Source: Fidelibacterota bacterium (GTDB lineage Bacteria > Fidelibacterota > Marinisomatia > Marinisomatales > JABMOV01). From it: 48,671 nucleotides of DNA. Each line of letters starts with the position of its first letter. The first letter of the stretch is position 1. Positions 20,608 through 30,642 of this stretch are shown in pieces. Where the stretch lies: NCBI GenBank assembly GCA_013203145.1, contig JABMOV010000021.1:74059-122729 (forward strand), written 5' to 3'. The position numbers were made by a program, and so were the translations under genes. A model generated the notes under the pieces. It had not been told where the DNA came from. It saw nothing but the letters and a program-made list of their open reading frames with translations, and did no database searches.

Positions 20608-20637
20608 ATTCTTCTCCCGATTGGTCGGGATCAGAAT
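20608..20637. repeat. Symmetrical 30-base hairpin between menB and menA
   Basis: Plus strand ATTCT-TC-TCCCGA-TTGG-TCGGGA-TC-AGAAT folds as a 6-bp GC-rich stem with a tetraloop, a 2x2 internal loop and a 5-bp outer stem. On the transcribed minus strand the loop is CCAA and the internal loop is a GA/GA tandem. No U tract follows, so it is not a classical terminator. It resembles REP-like palindromes and could be an mRNA processing or stability element between menB and menA. Confidence 0.6.
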
Positions 20638-20690
20638 GACATTTCTATTTTTCACATTTACCAATTTTAACTTTAAAACCAAAATTATAC

Positions 20691-20710
20691 TCTGTGTTTC
20701 TCTGTGTCAC
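20691..20710. repeat. Imperfect tandem 10-mer TCTGTGTTTC/TCTGTGTCAC
   Basis: Two adjacent decamers, differing at positions 8 and 9, end ten bases before the menB stop codon. They share the TCTGTGT core. Similar 'ctctgtg' strings recur between genes in some bacterial genomes, as I recall them, but only this copy is in the window. Confidence 0.4.
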
Positions 20711-20719
20711 CCTAGACAA

Positions 20720-21544
20720 TTAAGGAAATTTTGGAAATTTCTTAAAATCAGGATCACGTTTTTCTAAAAAGGCATTCTTCCCTTCTTTTGCTTCATCACT
20801 GAGATAGTAAAGTAACGTAGCATTACCAGCCAATTCTTGTAAACCAGCTTGTCCATCTAGTTCGGCATTAAATGCAGATTTAAGCATTCGTAATGCCAAT
20901 GGTGATCGTTTTTGCATTTTTTGACACCATTCCACCGTAGTGGCTTCTAGCTCATCCAGCGGAACAACCTTATTTACTAATCCCATATTCAATGCTTCTT
21001 GTGCATCATATTGATCACAGAGATACCAGATTTCACGAGCTTTTTTCTGACCAACAATCCGTGCCAGATACGACGCGCCGAATCCTCCATCGAAAGATCC
21101 AACTTTGGGTCCCGTTTGTCCAAATCGAGCATTGTCTGCAGCTATCGTTAAATCACACACGACATGAAGGACATGTCCACCACCGATGGCCCATCCTGCC
21201 ACCATGGCAATTACCGGTTTAGGTAATGATCGTATTAATTTTTGTAAATCAAGCACATTCAATCGCGGAATGTCATCTTCACCAATATAGCCGCCATGAC
21301 CGCGAACGCTTTGGTCTCCACCGCTACAAAAAGCCTTTCCGCCTTCACCCGTCAGAATGACAACATCAACATCAGCATTTTCGCGACAATACTCCATTGC
21401 GTTGATCATTTCTTTCACCGTTTGCGGCGTAAATGCATTATGTACCTGTGGTCGATTGATACTGATCTTGGCAATGCCTTTATGAAAACTAAATAGTATT
21501 TCTTCATACTCTTTAATGGGTTTCCAATCAAATTGTGTTTTCAT
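20720..21544 (-). CDS. menB: 1,4-Dihydroxy-2-naphthoyl-CoA synthase
   Basis: Crotonase-fold enzyme that closes the second ring of the naphthoquinone from o-succinylbenzoyl-CoA. 274 residues, usual for MenB. Seen are NRPQVHNAF, the oxyanion/CoA segment [20 protein letters not shown], and [16 protein letters not shown], which is specific to MenB among crotonases. The C terminus ends [14 protein letters not shown], the expected MenB tail. The ATG at 21544 is two bases after the menD stop. Confidence 0.96.
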   Translation of the reverse strand: MKTQFDWKPIKEYEEILFSFHKGIAKISINRPQVHNAFTPQTVKEMINAMEYCRENADVDVVILTGEGGKAFCSGGDQSVRGHGGYIGEDDIPRLNVLDLQKLIRSLPKPVIAMVAGWAIGGGHVLHVVCDLTIAADNARFGQTGPKVGSFDGGFGASYLARIVGQKKAREIWYLCDQYDAQEALNMGLVNKVVPLDELEATTVEWCQKMQKRSPLALRMLKSAFNAELDGQAGLQELAGNATLLYYLSDEAKEGKNAFLEKRDPDFKKFPKFP

Positions 21545-21546
21545 CC

Positions 21547-23208
21547 TTAACCCTTTGTTAATTGTTCAAATACTTGTTTATTGCTGTTAATGTTCGTTTC
21601 CACTTCTAATATTTTTGATTTGGAGGACGGCTTATAAAAATCACTTAACTGATCTTCAAATTCTGCCATCGACCTCGCTGTAATATATATCAATTTATAA
21701 TCCTTTGCCAAATTTTCTGCGGTAAGGGTTTGTTCTGTCACAAAATATTCATCGCATTCTGGCAATTGGGAAGGACCGTCAATTATTTTAAATATTCCCC
21801 CGCCATGATTATTAAAAATGATGATTCGAAGATTTGCAGGGATTTCATTGTGCCAAAATGCATTACGGTCATAGAAAAACGACATATCCCCAATAAGTAC
21901 AGTATGAATTCTTTTATCGACGATTGCGTGTCCCATTGCAGTACTCATTACTCCATCGATTCCTGATGTACCGCGATTTGAAAAGATAATGATATTTCCT
22001 CTAACTCCAGCCATATTAACCCAGCGGATTGGCATACTATTTCCAACGTGCAAAACACTATTATCCGATAAACGATTGAGAATAAATTTCGTAAGCGTGA
22101 GTTCATTCAATTCCGTAAGTGAAATCGATTCAATGCGACTAACTGCTTTATCTTCGAATTCATGCCATTGAGTGGAATATTCGCTTGTACAGTTTTCTGC
22201 TTCTTTTTTGAATAATTTAAAAAAGTCATGAGTAGAACAATGTATAGTTTCAGTTATTGACTGAAAGACATCGGGAGCCACCCCTGATTCCTGGAGATGC
22301 CAGTGATAATCAACTTTCCATTGTCTCACTACCATTTTCAATGCTTTTGAAATGATGGCATCGCCAAATGTAATGAGAATATCAGGTTTCAATTCATCAT
22401 AATGATTTGTTTTAAAACCAGATAAAATAAGATCATGATGTGCAATGACTCCTTCAACTTCATGCAAATTGCTGTGACATTCAGCTATAATCACAACATT
22501 GGGCTTTTTATTAATTTCACTAAGGATTTCTAATAACTTCACATTATGAAAATTTTGTCCAGCAATTATTAAAATTTTAGAGTGTTGAAATGCGGATAAT
22601 TCCAAATTGAGATTACTGTTTATAATGTTCTCAAAAACATCTGCTTTTCTGGATACTGGTTCTTTAGATTTTTCTAATAATTCGTGATAAAATGTTTCAC
22701 GAAAAGGTATATTAATGTGAACTGGACCTTGAATGGGTGCTAATGCCAAACTGATTGCATCAACCAGGCTGGTTTGAATCATTTTCTGATCTATATGATC
22801 ATGGGATGAAACAGGCATATTCACACAAGCTTTTACATGGCGACCGTACAATTTTTCTTGATGGATTGTCTGTCCATCTCCTTGATCAATCCATTCCGGT
22901 GGACGATCAGCTGTCATTACAATTAGTGGAATATGTTGGTAAAATGCTTCAATTACTGCTGGTGCATAGTTCACGGCCGCCGTACCGGATGTACAAACTA
23001 ATACGACTGGTTTTTGTGTATTTTGTGCTAATCCCAAACCGATGTAACCTGCCGTGCGTTCATCAGGAATTACATGAGTGGTAATTTGAGGATGTCTCGC
23101 AAATCCAACTGTCAATGGTGCGGATCGTGACCCAGGTGATAAAATGGCATGTTCTACTCCCATCCGGGAACAGATATCAACCATCATTTGGACGTTTTTA
23201 TATTGCAT
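21547..23208 (-). CDS. menD: SEPHCHC synthase (MenD)
   Basis: Thiamine diphosphate enzyme that joins 2-oxoglutarate to isochorismate. 553 residues. N-terminal Pyr domain with [24 protein letters not shown] and [17 protein letters not shown]-terminal PP domain with [17 protein letters not shown] and [12 protein letters not shown], where GDxS and the following Asn/Phe bind Mg-ThDP. This motif set is particular to MenD. The ATG at 23208 follows the menF stop by six bases. Standard length and no missing key residue. Confidence 0.96.
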   Translation of the reverse strand: MQYKNVQMMVDICSRMGVEHAILSPGSRSAPLTVGFARHPQITTHVIPDERTAGYIGLGLAQNTQKPVVLVCTSGTAAVNYAPAVIEAFYQHIPLIVMTADRPPEWIDQGDGQTIHQEKLYGRHVKACVNMPVSSHDHIDQKMIQTSLVDAISLALAPIQGPVHINIPFRETFYHELLEKSKEPVSRKADVFENIINSNLNLELSAFQHSKILIIAGQNFHNVKLLEILSEINKKPNVVIIAECHSNLHEVEGVIAHHDLILSGFKTNHYDELKPDILITFGDAIISKALKMVVRQWKVDYHWHLQESGVAPDVFQSITETIHCSTHDFFKLFKKEAENCTSEYSTQWHEFEDKAVSRIESISLTELNELTLTKFILNRLSDNSVLHVGNSMPIRWVNMAGVRGNIIIFSNRGTSGIDGVMSTAMGHAIVDKRIHTVLIGDMSFFYDRNAFWHNEIPANLRIIIFNNHGGGIFKIIDGPSQLPECDEYFVTEQTLTAENLAKDYKLIYITARSMAEFEDQLSDFYKPSSKSKILEVETNINSNKQVFEQLTKG

Positions 23209-23214
23209 TAATAA

Positions 23215-24387
23215 TTATGATAATAACTGAAGAAGAGTCTCACATTTCAGTTCAGTTTCAAGCCACTCCTTTTCTGGATCTGAATCGTGTGTAATACCAT
23301 TTCCGGCATAGATAATGGCTTCATCTTTTGTGAGTTGCATCGTCCTTAAGTTTACATTCAAACTAGTTAATCCATGAAAATTAATTGGACCCCAAAAGCC
23401 ACTGTACAAATCCCGAGTAAATGATTCTTCGCGTAAAATAAACTCACGCGCCGGAAGTTTTGGCATTCCACAAACAGCCGAGGTGGGATGAAGCAGTCGC
23501 ATCATTTTTGTCCCAAGTTTTTCAATATCAATTTCGTTTAAATCAACTTCATAATTCGTTTTCAGATGCATCACATTTCCAGCTATGGTTGTTTGAGGAC
23601 CTGTCTCTACAAATTCGCGTAACCGTACCTTTTTAAACTGGTTGATGATAAACCTACTCACCATAGCTTGTTCTTGGATTTCTTTTTGTGTCCAAGCAGC
23701 AGTGGCAGGATTTTTTGCCTCATTCACCGGCTGTGTGCCTGCTAAAGCAATCGTTCTGAACTGATTATTTTTATCGATTTCTAATAATATTTCCGGACTT
23801 GCTCCAATCCATGTACCAAATCTGGGATGTGAAACGCAGGATATGAATGCGTCGGGATATGCATCAATCAATGATCTAAAAAACAATCCTATGGAAAAAT
23901 CATTTTTCAATTTGATATGTTGCGTTCTTGCACAAATAACTTTATCAAATCGTTTTTCATTAATGGCATTTACACCGTCTTGTACTAATTCTAAATACCG
24001 ACCTTGTTGGTCAGACATCGTGCAGGGAAGATTTTTACTAATAAACCAATCTCTTTTTTTGTCATCCAAAAATGAATTAACTTTTTTATAAAATTCGCTA
24101 CCCGGACTTATATCGATTTTGCCGAATAATGGAAGGGTTATATGATAATCAGCAGGAATAAACCATGATCCGGCTTCTTCTATATGATCGAAAGGATGGA
24201 GAATAAACCCGGGATTTGATGTTTCAAGTTCAATTACTGTCTCATTCGCAGATGCCGAACCCAATATCCCATGGATAATTGATTCAGAAGGATGTCGCCA
24301 AAATGCAAGCGCCATTTTTTGATGAAATGCCGCTGATATTGATGAATTTATAATGTCGTGCAGGCGTGCAGTCGGTGCTGATTCCAT
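23215..24387 (-). CDS. menF: Isochorismate synthase
   Basis: Chorismate-binding enzyme that makes isochorismate, the first step of menaquinone synthesis. 390 residues, at the short end for the family. Seen are RFDKVICARTQHI, GTWIGASPEILL, IALAGTQPV, LHPTSAVCGMPK, and YSGFWGPI near the C terminus; these match the chorismate-binding core. The weaker N-terminal third is typical of MenF. Position before menD and after the thioesterase confirms menaquinone rather than siderophore use. The ATG at 24387 is 14 bases past the thioesterase stop. Confidence 0.93.
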   Translation of the reverse strand: MESAPTARLHDIINSSISAAFHQKMALAFWRHPSESIIHGILGSASANETVIELETSNPGFILHPFDHIEEAGSWFIPADYHITLPLFGKIDISPGSEFYKKVNSFLDDKKRDWFISKNLPCTMSDQQGRYLELVQDGVNAINEKRFDKVICARTQHIKLKNDFSIGLFFRSLIDAYPDAFISCVSHPRFGTWIGASPEILLEIDKNNQFRTIALAGTQPVNEAKNPATAAWTQKEIQEQAMVSRFIINQFKKVRLREFVETGPQTTIAGNVMHLKTNYEVDLNEIDIEKLGTKMMRLLHPTSAVCGMPKLPAREFILREESFTRDLYSGFWGPINFHGLTSLNVNLRTMQLTKDEAIIYAGNGITHDSDPEKEWLETELKCETLLQLLS

Positions 24388-24401
24388 ACGAATAAAGCGC
24401 G

Positions 24402-24818
24402 TTATTTCTTTGGAATATTTGCCAGTGTTAATCGACTATCACTGACAAGTTGATCATGTTGATTTGTGATTTTAATTTCCCATACTTGAGTCTTTTTCCC
24501 AATATGGATTGGTATTGCTTCACCAAAGACCCAACCGGAAGCAACTGATTTAATATGATTAATAGTCAGAGATAATCCGACCACATCATATTTATCCATA
24601 TCAATGTTTAGAGCACCACCTACGCTCGCCAACGTTTCTGCCAAGGCTGCAGAAGCACCTCCATGCAAAAACCCAAAAGGTTGTTTTGTACGATGATCTA
24701 CTGGCATCCGAGCTGAAATACAATCTTTAGAAATGATTGTGTATTCAACTCCAAGTTGTTCCGATAGCGTATTCTTGCTAAATGCTTGTATTTCTTCAGA
24801 TGTAGGTATGTGAGACAC
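24402..24818 (-). CDS. menI: Hotdog-fold thioesterase, probable DHNA-CoA thioesterase
   Basis: Likely hydrolyses DHNA-CoA to DHNA, the step between MenB and MenA. 138 residues, single hotdog domain with PFGFLHGGASAALAETLAS (48-66): His52 and the catalytic Glu61 fit the YdiI/EntH/PaaI group. The start is GTG at 24818, with a GGGGA ribosome-binding-like sequence seven bases upstream; no suitable ATG exists. It sits between cdaA (three bases upstream) and menF. The men context is the reason for choosing MenI over a general acyl-CoA thioesterase. Confidence 0.8.
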   Translation of the reverse strand: MSHIPTSEEIQAFSKNTLSEQLGVEYTIISKDCISARMPVDHRTKQPFGFLHGGASAALAETLASVGGALNIDMDKYDVVGLSLTINHIKSVASGWVFGEAIPIHIGKKTQVWEIKITNQHDQLVSDSRLTLANIPKK

Positions 24819-24821
24819 TGG

Positions 24822-25598
24822 TTAATCCCCGGAAGATATGAAAAGTTTATCATTTAAATAGCGACGAAGAGCAAGTTCATCGATGCCGATTTCAACAAAT
24901 CGACCATTTTCTGCTATAGCTATATTTCGTTTTTCTTCGGAAATGACAATCACAATTGCATCCGTTTCTTCAGAAAGTCCCAACGCCGCTCGATGACGTG
25001 TTCCCATGGAAGGGTCAATCATTGTGCTATCCGTTAGTGGTAAAATGCATGTAGCAGCTTCAATCATGGTATTTTGAATAATGACAGCACCGTCATGCAT
25101 GGGAGATGTGGGGTTAAAAATTGAAACCAATAATGGTGCGGTAACTTCTGCTCTTAAAACCATACCCGCTTCTTTATATGAGCGTAATCCGGTTTCTCTC
25201 TGAATAACAATTAGGGCTCCCCAACCACGATTTATTAATTCTTCAGATCCACCAACAATGGAATCAATTGATTTAGATGATCCTACCCTGAAAATGCGTT
25301 GAAAAAATCTATGTTGACCGATGTAGATTAATAGTCTGCGAATTTCCGGTTGAAATAAAATAACAAATGCTACAACCCAAACTGTTTGGAATTGATTGAC
25401 CAACCATGATGTTGCACTGAGACCTAAAGCATTAAATAAAAATGATGAAATTAGAAGTATAATTAATCCTACCAACATTTGCCCGGCACGAGTACCACGG
25501 AAATACTGGTAAACTTTGAAAAATATCCAACTGACCATTACCAGGTCAAAGACATCGATCAAAGTAACATTGATAAATCCTATTCTAAATAAGGTCAT
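24822..25598 (-). CDS. cdaA: Diadenylate cyclase CdaA
   Basis: Makes the second messenger c-di-AMP from two ATP. 258 residues: three N-terminal membrane helices (about 15-32, 38-56, 68-85), a linker helix, and a DAC domain with the metal/ATP motifs DGA (169-171, in MHDGAVI) and RHR (201-203, in GTRHRAALG). This is the CdaA (YbbP) arrangement. In Bacillus cdaA travels with cdaR and glmM; here it sits between folP and the men genes. No YbbR-like partner is seen. A 75-base gap to folP may hold a promoter; nothing clear was seen. Confidence 0.94.
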   Translation of the reverse strand: MTLFRIGFINVTLIDVFDLVMVSWIFFKVYQYFRGTRAGQMLVGLIILLISSFLFNALGLSATSWLVNQFQTVWVVAFVILFQPEIRRLLIYIGQHRFFQRIFRVGSSKSIDSIVGGSEELINRGWGALIVIQRETGLRSYKEAGMVLRAEVTAPLLVSIFNPTSPMHDGAVIIQNTMIEAATCILPLTDSTMIDPSMGTRHRAALGLSEETDAIVIVISEEKRNIAIAENGRFVEIGIDELALRRYLNDKLFISSGD

Positions 25599-25673
25599 TG
25601 TTATGTTTCATCAGCGAATCGTGAAATTTAGTGAATATAAACCTTTTCTCCGAAGGTGATATTGATAAATCAA

Positions 25674-26501
25674 TTATCGAAATCTTTCTGCAATAGTTAC
25701 GACACGTTTCATTTCTTTCACATCATGAACCCGCAATATATCAGCACCATTCATAACACTTGCAGTGACCGCAGCGGCAGTACCTTCCAATCTTTTATCC
25801 GGTGGTAAATCAAGGGTATGACCAATGAAAGATTTTCGCGAAGGTCCCATTAACACAGGGTATCCTGTGGCAGTAAATATTTTTAAATCACGAATAATGG
25901 CAAAATTATCTTCGACTGTTTTTCCGAAACCAATACCGGGATCAATGATAATATTTTTTTGATCAAAACCGGCATTTTCGAGTTTTTCAGCCTGCTTTAG
26001 AAGGTAATCTCTTACTTCAAGTACGACATTTTCATAAGTCGGGTTTTGTTGCATAGTCCTGGGATCACCTTGCATATGCATTACTATAACCGGCTTCTGG
26101 TATTTAACGGCCACAATAATCATAGCATTATTTCTGAATCCTGAAATGTCATTGATTATGTTTGCCCCTGCTTTCAATGCTGCTTCAGCAACATCAGGTT
26201 TAGTTGTGTCAATTGAAATGACATTATCTGTGGACCGTCGAATTTCCTCAATAACTGGAATAACTCGATCCAATTCAGTTTGAATATCGAGTCCTTCGGC
26301 TCCAGGCCGAGAAGATTCACCTCCAATATCAATAATGTCCGCTCCATCATTTACCATGTGCAGTGCATGGTTACAAGCGGAATCAGAATCTAAAAATAAA
26401 CCCCCGTCACTAAATGAATCGGGGGTTGTATTTAATATACCCATGATCAGAGGTTGTCTGTCATGACGAATTAACCATTTCTGGAATTCAATGTTGTTCA
26501 A
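25674..26501 (-). CDS. folP: Dihydropteroate synthase
   Basis: Condenses p-aminobenzoate with the pterin diphosphate in folate synthesis. 275 residues, TIM barrel. Signatures are GILNTTPDSFSDGG (21-34), DIGGESSRPGAE, SIDTTKPDVAEAAL, NDISG, DPGIGFGKT and GPSRKSFIG. The start is TTG at 26501, four bases after the ftsH stop (26507-26509); no ATG lies upstream of the first conserved strand. An alternative ATG at residue 20 would cut into the conserved barrel strand. Confidence 0.95.
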   Translation of the reverse strand: MNNIEFQKWLIRHDRQPLIMGILNTTPDSFSDGGLFLDSDSACNHALHMVNDGADIIDIGGESSRPGAEGLDIQTELDRVIPVIEEIRRSTDNVISIDTTKPDVAEAALKAGANIINDISGFRNNAMIIVAVKYQKPVIVMHMQGDPRTMQQNPTYENVVLEVRDYLLKQAEKLENAGFDQKNIIIDPGIGFGKTVEDNFAIIRDLKIFTATGYPVLMGPSRKSFIGHTLDLPPDKRLEGTAAAVTASVMNGADILRVHDVKEMKRVVTIAERFR

Positions 26502-26506
26502 GAATA

Positions 26507-28744
26507 TTACTTTTCAGGTTCAGGTTTATTATCGATGCGTGGAGGTTTAATAGGTAAAGTATGTCCTTCACTTGGTACACCTTGGGTAGTACGTCTTCTT
26601 GGTCTAGGTGGCTTTTTGGGTAAATCACTTGGATCAGGTTGAGATTTTTTCTGTTCTCCAGATTTCGTATCTTGCTGTAATCTTGGTCTTTGTGGTTTTC
26701 GTGGACGCCTTCGTCGTGGAGGTTGCCCATTATTACCAGTCTTTGGACGAATCAATCTTTTACCAGATAAAATAATTTTTATATCATCAGCATTTATGGT
26801 TTCATACTTCAGCAATTCTTCAGCCATGTGATGTAAGGTATCAGTATTATCTTTGAGAATTTGCTCAGCCAATTTTTGAGCTTTCCTCACATTACGAACC
26901 ACTTCTTCATCGATCATACGCGCAGTTGCTTCACTGTAATCGCGGTGGGATTGAATCTGTCTACCAAGAAATATTTCTTCGTCTTTCTTCCCAAATGTCA
27001 TAGGTCCTAAAACTTCGCTCATGCCCCACTCGCATACCATTTTTCTTGCGATATTAGTTGCTTGCTCGATATCGTTCCCGGCACCAGTCGTTAATTCATC
27101 AAAAATAATTAGTTCTGCTGCACGTCCGCCCATCATGATAGCCATGCGACCTTCGATATATTTTTTGGCGTATCCGTGTTTCTCATCAATTGGTAATTGC
27201 ATGGTAACACCTAATGCACGTCCACGAGGAATAATAGTCACTTTATGAACTGGATCAGCATCTACTATTTTTGCAGCGACCAATGCGTGGCCTGCTTCGT
27301 GAAAAGCTGTTGTACGTTTCTCACTTTCTGAAAGAACAATGCTTTTTCGCTGAACGCCCATCATGACTTTGTCTTTTGCCTCTTCGAAGTCTTCCATATC
27401 AACAGAATTTTTTCTCTTACGAGCGGCCAACAAAGCAGCTTCATTTACTACACTTGCCAAATCTGCACCAACCATTCCGGGAGTACCTTTGGCTAATATT
27501 TCTAAATTCACTTTATGTGTATTCATTACAATATTTTTAGTGTGAACCTGCAAGATGCCTAACCGCCCTTTAACATCGGGGACATCCACAACAACTTGTC
27601 TATCAAATCGTCCCGGTCGTAATAAGGCTGAGTCTAATACATCGGGTCGGTTCGTTGCAGCCATTACGATAATATTTAGATTTGGCTCAAAGCCATCTAG
27701 CTCTACGAGCAATTGATTCAACGTTTGTTCTCGTTCATCGTGACCTCCGCCTAAACCAGCTCCGCGTTGGCGTCCTACGGCATCCAATTCATCGATAAAG
27801 ATGATACATGGGGCAGTTTTTTTGCCTTGTTCAAAAAGATCACGAACACGGCTAGCACCAACACCTACAAACATTTCAACAAAATCTGCGCCACTCAAAC
27901 TAAAAAATGGAACATTCGCTTCTCCGGCTACGGCCCGTGCTAATAATGTTTTACCTGTCCCAGGAGGTCCAATCAATAAAACACCCTTAGGTATTTTTGC
28001 TCCTAGTTTTTGGAATCGTTTTGGGTACTTTAAAAAATCAATAATTTCTTTTAGTTCTTCTTTTGCTTCAACAATACCAGCAACATCCTTAAAAGTAACT
28101 TTTTCCTGATTTCCGGTCCCCATTTTGGCTTTGCTCTTGCCAAAATTGAATACGCTTTTCATTCCACCAGCTCCACCTTGCATTCGTCGCATCAGAAAGA
28201 TCCAGAATCCGATGAGAAGAATCCATGGCAGCATTTGTAGCAGATAGCCGGTCCAGTCAATTGTCTGCTTCTTAAAATTATATTTTACACCATAGGATTC
28301 CCATTCCGTCATCATCTCCCTATCAATAAAAGGAAATTCTAAATAAAAATTTGTGATTTCAATGACGGTTCCTAAATCCGTTACAATGGATTGTGCCGAT
28401 GTAAGTTCACCATGGAATGTCTCAAGAATTATGGTGGCTTCTTTTATCTGTTTTTTTTCTAAAAACGAACGGTATTGCGGATATTCTATTTGAGTTTCTT
28501 TCCGCGCACCTTCAGTAAACAATCCTGATAAGAAAATTGCGCCCATTATCAAGATGACCCAAATCAGAGATGTTTTACCGGCACGTTGCCACTGAAACTG
28601 TTGTTTATCGTCACCTTTTGGTTTTGGAGATTTTATTGGTGGTTTTTGGGTCGGCTTTTGAGTCGATTTTTGGGTCGATTTTTTTTGCGGTGGTTTTGGT
28701 GTTTTGTAACGTGGCTCTTTTGAGTCATTATCAAAATATTTCAT
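26507..28744 (-). CDS. ftsH: ATP-dependent membrane zinc protease FtsH
   Basis: Membrane-anchored AAA+ protease that degrades unassembled membrane and regulatory proteins. 745 residues, about 100 longer than usual. Two membrane helices (about 57-77 and 167-185) flank a periplasmic domain, followed by Walker A GPPGTGKT (259-266), Walker B IIFIDE (314-319), the SRH ([18 protein letters not shown]) and the zinc site HEAGH (482-486). Unusual parts are a 55-residue cytosolic N-terminal extension of Lys/Pro/Gln/Thr repeats and a Pro/Arg/Lys-rich tail (about 665-745). The gene is one base from hpt. ftsH beside hpt and tilS is a common order. Confidence 0.96.
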   Translation of the reverse strand: MKYFDNDSKEPRYKTPKPPQKKSTQKSTQKPTQKPPIKSPKPKGDDKQQFQWQRAGKTSLIWVILIMGAIFLSGLFTEGARKETQIEYPQYRSFLEKKQIKEATIILETFHGELTSAQSIVTDLGTVIEITNFYLEFPFIDREMMTEWESYGVKYNFKKQTIDWTGYLLQMLPWILLIGFWIFLMRRMQGGAGGMKSVFNFGKSKAKMGTGNQEKVTFKDVAGIVEAKEELKEIIDFLKYPKRFQKLGAKIPKGVLLIGPPGTGKTLLARAVAGEANVPFFSLSGADFVEMFVGVGASRVRDLFEQGKKTAPCIIFIDELDAVGRQRGAGLGGGHDEREQTLNQLLVELDGFEPNLNIIVMAATNRPDVLDSALLRPGRFDRQVVVDVPDVKGRLGILQVHTKNIVMNTHKVNLEILAKGTPGMVGADLASVVNEAALLAARKRKNSVDMEDFEEAKDKVMMGVQRKSIVLSESEKRTTAFHEAGHALVAAKIVDADPVHKVTIIPRGRALGVTMQLPIDEKHGYAKKYIEGRMAIMMGGRAAELIIFDELTTGAGNDIEQATNIARKMVCEWGMSEVLGPMTFGKKDEEIFLGRQIQSHRDYSEATARMIDEEVVRNVRKAQKLAEQILKDNTDTLHHMAEELLKYETINADDIKIILSGKRLIRPKTGNNGQPPRRRRPRKPQRPRLQQDTKSGEQKKSQPDPSDLPKKPPRPRRRTTQGVPSEGHTLPIKPPRIDNKPEPEK
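28631..28678 (-). repeat. Degenerate 12-bp tandem repeat in the 5' end of ftsH
   Basis: Codons 23-38 of ftsH read [16 protein letters not shown], a four-residue unit repeated about four times. In DNA it is a 12-base unit close to TCGACCCAAAAA with a few changes. It encodes a positively charged, flexible extension before the first membrane helix. Such repeats can vary in copy number between strains. Confidence 0.7.
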
Positions 28745-28745
28745 T

Positions 28746-29282
28746 TTATTTCAAATTCCCTTCTAATCGGTATATCTCAGGCAAATGCCTGAGTTTCTGA
28801 TCATAATCCAGTCCATAACCAACAACAAATTCCGGCGGGATCTCAAACCCAATATGATCAATGGGGAAATCTAATGACGTAATGTCAGGCTTAATGAGTA
28901 ATGTCACAAATGAAAGTGACTTTGGACTGGCGCCTTCAAGGCGTTCTTTTAAAAATGATATGGTTAATCCTGAATCGATAATATCTTCAACAATGATGAC
29001 GTGTCGATTTGTAATATCCGCAGAAATGTCTTTCAGTAATCTCACGGTACCCGTGGATTCTGTTTTTGCATAACTGGATACTTTAATAAAATCCATTTCA
29101 CAATCAATGGTCATATATCGTAACAAATCCGCCATTACAATAAAACTCCCATTCAGTACACCAATAAAAATGGGTACTTCATCTTTATATTCTTCCGAAA
29201 TCGCATCCGCAATTTCTTTCAAACGGGATTGGATTTTATCCTTGGAGATCATCGGTGTCAGGTTAAAGCCATATGTATTCAT
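28746..29282 (-). CDS. hpt: Hypoxanthine (guanine) phosphoribosyltransferase
   Basis: Salvages hypoxanthine/guanine using PRPP. 178 residues, usual size. The PRPP loop is VIIVEDIIDSGLT (95-107); the GVLNGSFIVMADL and DFIKVSSY segments and the C-terminal base-binding DHIGFEIPPEFVVGYGLDY are typical of bacterial HPRT. The ATG at 29282 is seven bases past the tilS stop and its stop is one base before ftsH. The tilS-hpt-ftsH run is also seen in Firmicutes. Confidence 0.95.
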   Translation of the reverse strand: MNTYGFNLTPMISKDKIQSRLKEIADAISEEYKDEVPIFIGVLNGSFIVMADLLRYMTIDCEMDFIKVSSYAKTESTGTVRLLKDISADITNRHVIIVEDIIDSGLTISFLKERLEGASPKSLSFVTLLIKPDITSLDFPIDHIGFEIPPEFVVGYGLDYDQKLRHLPEIYRLEGNLK

Positions 29283-29289
29283 GGTTATC

Positions 29290-30642
29290 TTACTTCTGAA
29301 TCATGGTTAGTTCCATAACTCTATTTGTATAAGGAGTAATTTTATAAGTATCACTAATCCTTTGCCCACAAACCCAAACAATATCATCATCTGCCGTCAA
29401 TACAAACTGTCGTTCTTTCAAAAAGACATCTATCTTTTTATCTGTAAGGAAATCGCTGACTTTTTTGTTGGATTGCATACCTAGTGGAGTGAATCGATCA
29501 CCTTTAGTCCAGTTTCGAATCCGCAGGGATTTTGAAACCAGTTTTTCTGCATCCACCAATTCATTATAAGGATTAGTGTTCATTTTAGGTATTGAATCAT
29601 GGATTCTACCTATGAGTTGATACCCTTGAAATTGGATTGGATTATCCGTATTCCATTCAATTTCATCGTTTACTACTTGTTCTTTTTCTAATATTAATTC
29701 ATCTCTATTTCGCAGGATTTTCCAATCGCCCATGTTTATGGTGTTACCAGTTTTAGAATAAACTAAAAAATGTTTTAGTTGATTCCATTCATGGGTTCGT
29801 AATGATGCCTGCATGTCACACGTCTTTTGCAAAAATCGTACCTGTAGTAATAGTGGGACATTCTGTAAGACTCCCAAAGGAATAGACAATCGATTTATCG
29901 AGCGTATAATCTTTATTTTGGCTTCTAAATTAGCCAGTGCGTAATTAATTACTTCTTCAACCTCACTCATGGACTGAGATGTACGATCAACCCCTTTTAC
30001 GATTTGATCAAAACGTTTGTCAAGGATGGGAATGACATCATTTCTAATATAATTCCGTGTGAATGAAGTATCGTCGTTTGTTACATCATAAATAAATGGA
30101 ATATTATTTTCAATTCGATACTCGCGAATATCATGTTTAGAACATGATAGGAGTGGCCGAAGGATATTTCCATTTTTTTTATGAATCCCAATTAAACCTC
30201 GTGGCCCCGCACCTTCGACAATACGCTGAAGTAATGTTTCAACTTGGTCATTCCCATGATGTGCTGTGAAAATCCAATTAGCATCTATCTCTTTGGATTT
30301 GTTGTGCAACGCACGATATCGATGCAAACGTGCCCATGATTCAATATTTTCATTTTCCGATCGATTTACGTCAGATAATGAATGAACATACAATGGTAAG
30401 CCATTTTCCTGTGCAAATATTTCGACAAGATGTTGATCTTCCAGGGCTGCTTCACGTAATCCATGGTTAACATGCATCACTGAAATACTTAGGTCAAATT
30501 CTTGTTTGATTTGTATTAATCCATGCAATAAACACATGGAATCCTCACCACCTGAGACAGCCACAAGAACATGGGTTCCAGATTCAGGAATATTGACTTC
30601 AGCTAATGAAGTAGATAAACATAAAATAAACTTTGTTTTCAT
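29290..30642 (-). CDS. tilS: tRNA(Ile)-lysidine synthetase
   Basis: Modifies the wobble C34 of tRNA-Ile(CAU) to lysidine so that it reads AUA. 450 residues. The PP-loop SGGEDS (30-35) and the following ATPase core (MHVNHGLR, FTAHHGNDQVETLLQRI, GPRGLIGI, RPLL) are clear. The C-terminal TilS domain near 385-445 includes RIRNWTKGDRFTPLGMQSNKKVSDF. The ATG at 30642 precedes the metF stop region by a few bases. This organism must therefore use AUA codons, in line with its AT-rich DNA. Confidence 0.95.
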   Translation of the reverse strand: MKTKFILCLSTSLAEVNIPESGTHVLVAVSGGEDSMCLLHGLIQIKQEFDLSISVMHVNHGLREAALEDQHLVEIFAQENGLPLYVHSLSDVNRSENENIESWARLHRYRALHNKSKEIDANWIFTAHHGNDQVETLLQRIVEGAGPRGLIGIHKKNGNILRPLLSCSKHDIREYRIENNIPFIYDVTNDDTSFTRNYIRNDVIPILDKRFDQIVKGVDRTSQSMSEVEEVINYALANLEAKIKIIRSINRLSIPLGVLQNVPLLLQVRFLQKTCDMQASLRTHEWNQLKHFLVYSKTGNTINMGDWKILRNRDELILEKEQVVNDEIEWNTDNPIQFQGYQLIGRIHDSIPKMNTNPYNELVDAEKLVSKSLRIRNWTKGDRFTPLGMQSNKKVSDFLTDKKIDVFLKERQFVLTADDDIVWVCGQRISDTYKITPYTNRVMELTMIQK

